NCBI GenBank assembly: GCA_944333375.1
Contig: CALVKX010000085.1
Coordinates: 1 to 8,146, forward strand
Source: an uncultured Eubacteriales bacterium
GTDB lineage: Bacteria; Bacillota_A; Clostridia; Christensenellales; Aristaeellaceae
DNA length: 8,146 bases
Direction of reading: 5' to 3'
Below are positions 6,999 to 8,146 of this stretch, piece by piece. The notes beneath the pieces were generated by a model. That model saw only the letters and a program-made list of their open reading frames with translations, was not told the DNA's origin and did not search any database. Position 1 is the first letter of the stretch. Each line of letters opens with the position of its first letter. The position numbers and the translations under genes are program-made.

Positions 6999-7847
6999 TT
7001 ACGGCACAGAGGCGGAATTGGACGAAATGGTCGCTCTGGGCGTAACGGTCGGAATGGGCGTTGTCGTCGGGATGAGTTCGTTGAGCAAAACCAGCTCGGC
7101 CTGGGTGTCCTCGAGCTCGGCGTTAAGCTCGGTCACCTGCGCCTCCAATTCAGCCTTGTCGGCGGTCAGCGTCTCAATCTGTGCCGCCAGGTCCACGGCG
7201 GCTTTGTCCGAGCTCTCTTTAAGCGCGTCAAGCTCCGCCTGCAGGGATTCCTTCTCGCCGGTCAGCGCTTCGATATGCGAAGTGAGGCTGGCGACCAGTC
7301 CCTCGGCTTCCGTCAGCTTCGCCTGCGTATCGGTGAGCGTTTCCACGTACTTATCCAGAGAGGCGTCCAGCGCGGTGGCGCGCTCCTGCTCCTGTACCAG
7401 CTGGGCCTGCGCGTCGGCGAGCTGAGCCTGCGTGTCGGTAAGCGTCTCTACATACTTATCCAGAGAGGCGTCCAGCGCGGTGGCGCGTTCCTGTTCCTCG
7501 GTCAACTGGGCTTGGGTGTCGGTGGACAGCGCCTCGGCATCGGCCAGTTTCCCCTCCAGGTCCGTGCGCACGGCCTCGGCGTTTTCCAGCAGGGTGTTGA
7601 GCTTGGTAATCTCCTCATCCTTGCCTTCCAGCCCGGCGTTGAGGGCGGTGATCTGCTCCTCCAGTTCGCCCTTGGCGGCGGTCAGATCCTCAACCTGGGC
7701 GGTCAGCTCTGCGTTTTGGCTTTCGGCGGTATTTTTGCCCGCGAAGCCAACGATGGCCAGCACCACGGCGACGAGCAGCGCAAAGCACACAATATAAAGC
7801 GGGGTCTGGTTGCGGGGAGTGGCGGCCGTGGATTTGGTTTGAGCCAT
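6999..7847 (-). CDS. Membrane-anchored coiled-coil protein of unknown function
   Basis: I do not recognise a family. The 282-residue product has a short N-terminus with Lys5 and Arg12, one hydrophobic segment (about 17-37) ending at Lys38, a long heptad-type region (about 42-255) dominated by Leu, Ala, Glu, Gln, Asp and Thr, and a Pro/Thr/Ser-rich tail (about 257-282, with PTTTPIPTVTP). No lipobox cysteine or clear signal peptidase site is seen, so a signal anchor with the coiled coil outside the cytoplasm is the likely topology; this is inferred. The ATG at 7847 is preferred over the in-frame ATG at 7874: AGGAGGT lies 7 nt before it, and the predicted promoter would start transcription almost at the upstream ATG. 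The gene contains an internal duplication and has its own promoter and terminator, so it appears to be a monocistronic unit. A spacer, scaffold or envelope-tether role is possible but unproven. Confidence 0.85.
   Translation of the reverse strand: MAQTKSTAATPRNQTPLYIVCFALLVAVVLAIVGFAGKNTAESQNAELTAQVEDLTAAKGELEEQITALNAGLEGKDEEITKLNTLLENAEAVRTDLEGKLADAEALSTDTQAQLTEEQERATALDASLDKYVETLTDTQAQLADAQAQLVQEQERATALDASLDKYVETLTDTQAKLTEAEGLVASLTSHIEALTGEKESLQAELDALKESSDKAAVDLAAQIETLTADKAELEAQVTELNAELEDTQAELVLLNELIPTTTPIPTVTPRATISSNSASVP
7321..7530 (-). repeat. Two tandem 105-bp copies inside the coiled-coil gene
   Basis: Copies at 7321-7425 and 7426-7530 share long identical blocks, for example the stretch starting acttatccagagaggcgtcc at 7349 and again at 7454, exactly 105 bp apart. 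In protein (about residues 106-176) the shared block is QERATALDASLDKYVETL followed by TDTQAQ/KL. The period of 35 residues equals five heptads, so the duplication keeps the coiled-coil register. A third TDTQAQL lies 28 residues (four heptads) before the middle one; the longer unit differs by an extra ADAQAQL heptad. Confidence 0.9.
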
Positions 7848-7854
7848 GTCGGTG

Positions 7855-7861
7855 ACCTCCT
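7855..7861 (-). promoter_or_regulatory. Ribosome binding site that fixes the coiled-coil gene start
   Basis: On the minus strand AGGAGGT is a near-perfect Shine-Dalgarno sequence 7 nt before the ATG at 7847. It lies inside the extended frame that would begin at 7874, which argues against that longer start. Confidence 0.85.
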
Positions 7862-7881
7862 GTTCATTTTTCATTTGCCTT

Positions 7882-7890
7882 ATTATAGCA
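7882..7890 (-). promoter_or_regulatory. Extended -10 promoter of the coiled-coil gene
   Basis: On the minus strand TGC-TATAAT is a perfect -10 hexamer with the TGn extension. No good -35 is present at 16-18 bp (TTCCCT at 17 bp), which fits an extended -10 promoter. Transcription would start near 7875, giving a leader of about 28 nt with the Shine-Dalgarno sequence inside it. Confidence 0.7.
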
Positions 7891-8011
7891 CAGGGATGTC
7901 AGAAAGGGAAGATTTTTTCCCGGAACATGGCTTCCAACCGCTCGCGCGGCACGGGCGGCGAATGACGAAAAAAGGCAAAAACCCCAATGGCACAGGAAAG
8001 CAAAAAACCTG

Positions 8012-8040
8012 TTGACAAGCCCTCCTGCCGCGGGTATACT
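8012..8040 (+). promoter_or_regulatory. Near-consensus sigma-A promoter for the SAM hydrolase family gene
   Basis: TTGACA (8012-8017) and TATACT (8035-8040) are separated by 17 bp, with only one mismatch to consensus. A-runs at 8002-8007 and further up at 7968-7973 and 7977-7981 could act as an UP element. The start would be near 8047, leaving a leader of about 36 nt. The promoter is divergent from the coiled-coil gene promoter. Confidence 0.8.
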
Positions 8041-8082
8041 TGCCCTGTTGTGCAAGAACCATCTGGGATGGGAGGGCTTTTT

Positions 8083-8146
8083 ATGCAGCCGATGATCCTG
8101 CAGTCGGATTTCGGATACGCCGACGGCGCGGTGTGCGCCATGTACG
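8083..8146 (+). CDS. SAM hydroxide adenosyltransferase (DUF62) family protein, 3' end missing
   Basis: Only 21 residues are visible (MQPMILQSDFGYADGAVCAMY). The pattern I-L-x-S/T-DFG followed by D-G-A-V-x-A-M is the N-terminal signature of the DUF62 family, whose members hydrolyse S-adenosylmethionine to adenosine and methionine and are related to the SAM-dependent fluorinase and chlorinase. The Asp in DFG belongs to the conserved SAM-binding region. The start is supported by GGGAGGG (8070-8076) 6 nt upstream and by the strong promoter before it. Whether this is the hydrolase type or a halogenase cannot be decided from this fragment; the hydrolase is by far the commoner form in bacteria. Confidence 0.75.
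   Translation, partial: MQPMILQSDFGYADGAVCAMY

Noticed and set aside
7848..7874. Longer coiled-coil protein starting at the ATG at 7874.
   Set aside because: The Shine-Dalgarno sequence lies inside this extension and the promoter would begin transcription within about a base of that ATG, which would make it leaderless.
7907..7921. Short inverted repeat GGGAA/TTCCC with a T-run, resembling a terminator.
   Set aside because: The stem is only 5 bp and no gene ends there; it lies upstream of both divergent promoters.
7275..8015. Plus-strand open frame of 246 residues opposite the coiled-coil gene.
   Set aside because: Its repeats mirror the duplicated coiled-coil DNA and it runs through both the minus-strand promoter and the intergenic region; no Shine-Dalgarno sequence or domain was seen.
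8042..8077. Possible leader hairpin hiding the SAM hydrolase ribosome binding site (GCCCT 8042-8046 with AGGGC 8073-8077, inner CCATC/GATGG), perhaps a small SAM riboswitch.
   Set aside because: The left arm lies before the predicted transcription start near 8047, so it would not be in the RNA, and the leader of about 36 nt is too short for the known SAM riboswitch classes.
7864..8141. Two minus-strand open frames (63 and 80 residues) in the divergent region.
   Set aside because: They cover the plus-strand promoter and the SAM hydrolase start, have no convincing ribosome binding site and resemble no family I know.

Overview
The GC-rich window (roughly two thirds G+C by eye) reads as a high-GC member of the Bacillota, most likely a clostridial lineage. 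This rests on gene order rather than a species match: infB, rbfA, a DHH/DHHA1 phosphoesterase (nrnA), truB and ribF, all on one strand and tightly packed, is the downstream half of the nusA-infB operon as it often appears in Clostridia. ylxP, found between infB and rbfA in Bacillus, is absent. rpsO, the common next gene after ribF, is also absent.

Positions 1-5456 hold this translation/RNA operon. It starts inside infB: the reading frame is open from base 1, and the first 300 bases are ten 30-bp units encoding a disordered Pro/Gly/Tyr/Arg repeat ahead of the conserved IF-2 core. Then come rbfA (TTG start, 30S maturation), nrnA (oligoribonucleotide/pAp hydrolysis, starting inside the end of rbfA), truB (tRNA Psi55 synthase, joined to nrnA by an ATGA overlap) and ribF. 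The ribF product keeps a complete FMN adenylyltransferase domain, but its riboflavin kinase domain is shortened and lacks the usual motifs.

Positions 5475-6944 hold a multi-spanning GT39/ArnT-type glycosyltransferase 18 nt after ribF, probably co-transcribed but unrelated in function. A 16-bp perfect hairpin (6949-6985) separates it from a convergent minus-strand gene (6999-7847), which encodes a membrane-anchored coiled-coil protein with an internal 105-bp duplication. Its T-tract serves the minus-strand gene.

Positions 7848-8082 are a 235-bp divergent intergenic region. It carries an extended -10 promoter for the coiled-coil gene and a near-consensus sigma-A promoter (TTGACA-17-TATACT) for a plus-strand gene cut by the window end, a SAM hydrolase (DUF62) family protein. 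No stretch over 300 bases lacks a gene. No RNA genes, CRISPR arrays, insertion sequences or phage genes were seen.

No obvious new multi-gene system is present. The points most worth a second look are the IF-2 repeat tract, whose eight identical peptide copies differ only at synonymous positions, the kinase-less RibF, and the heptad-preserving duplication in the coiled-coil protein.
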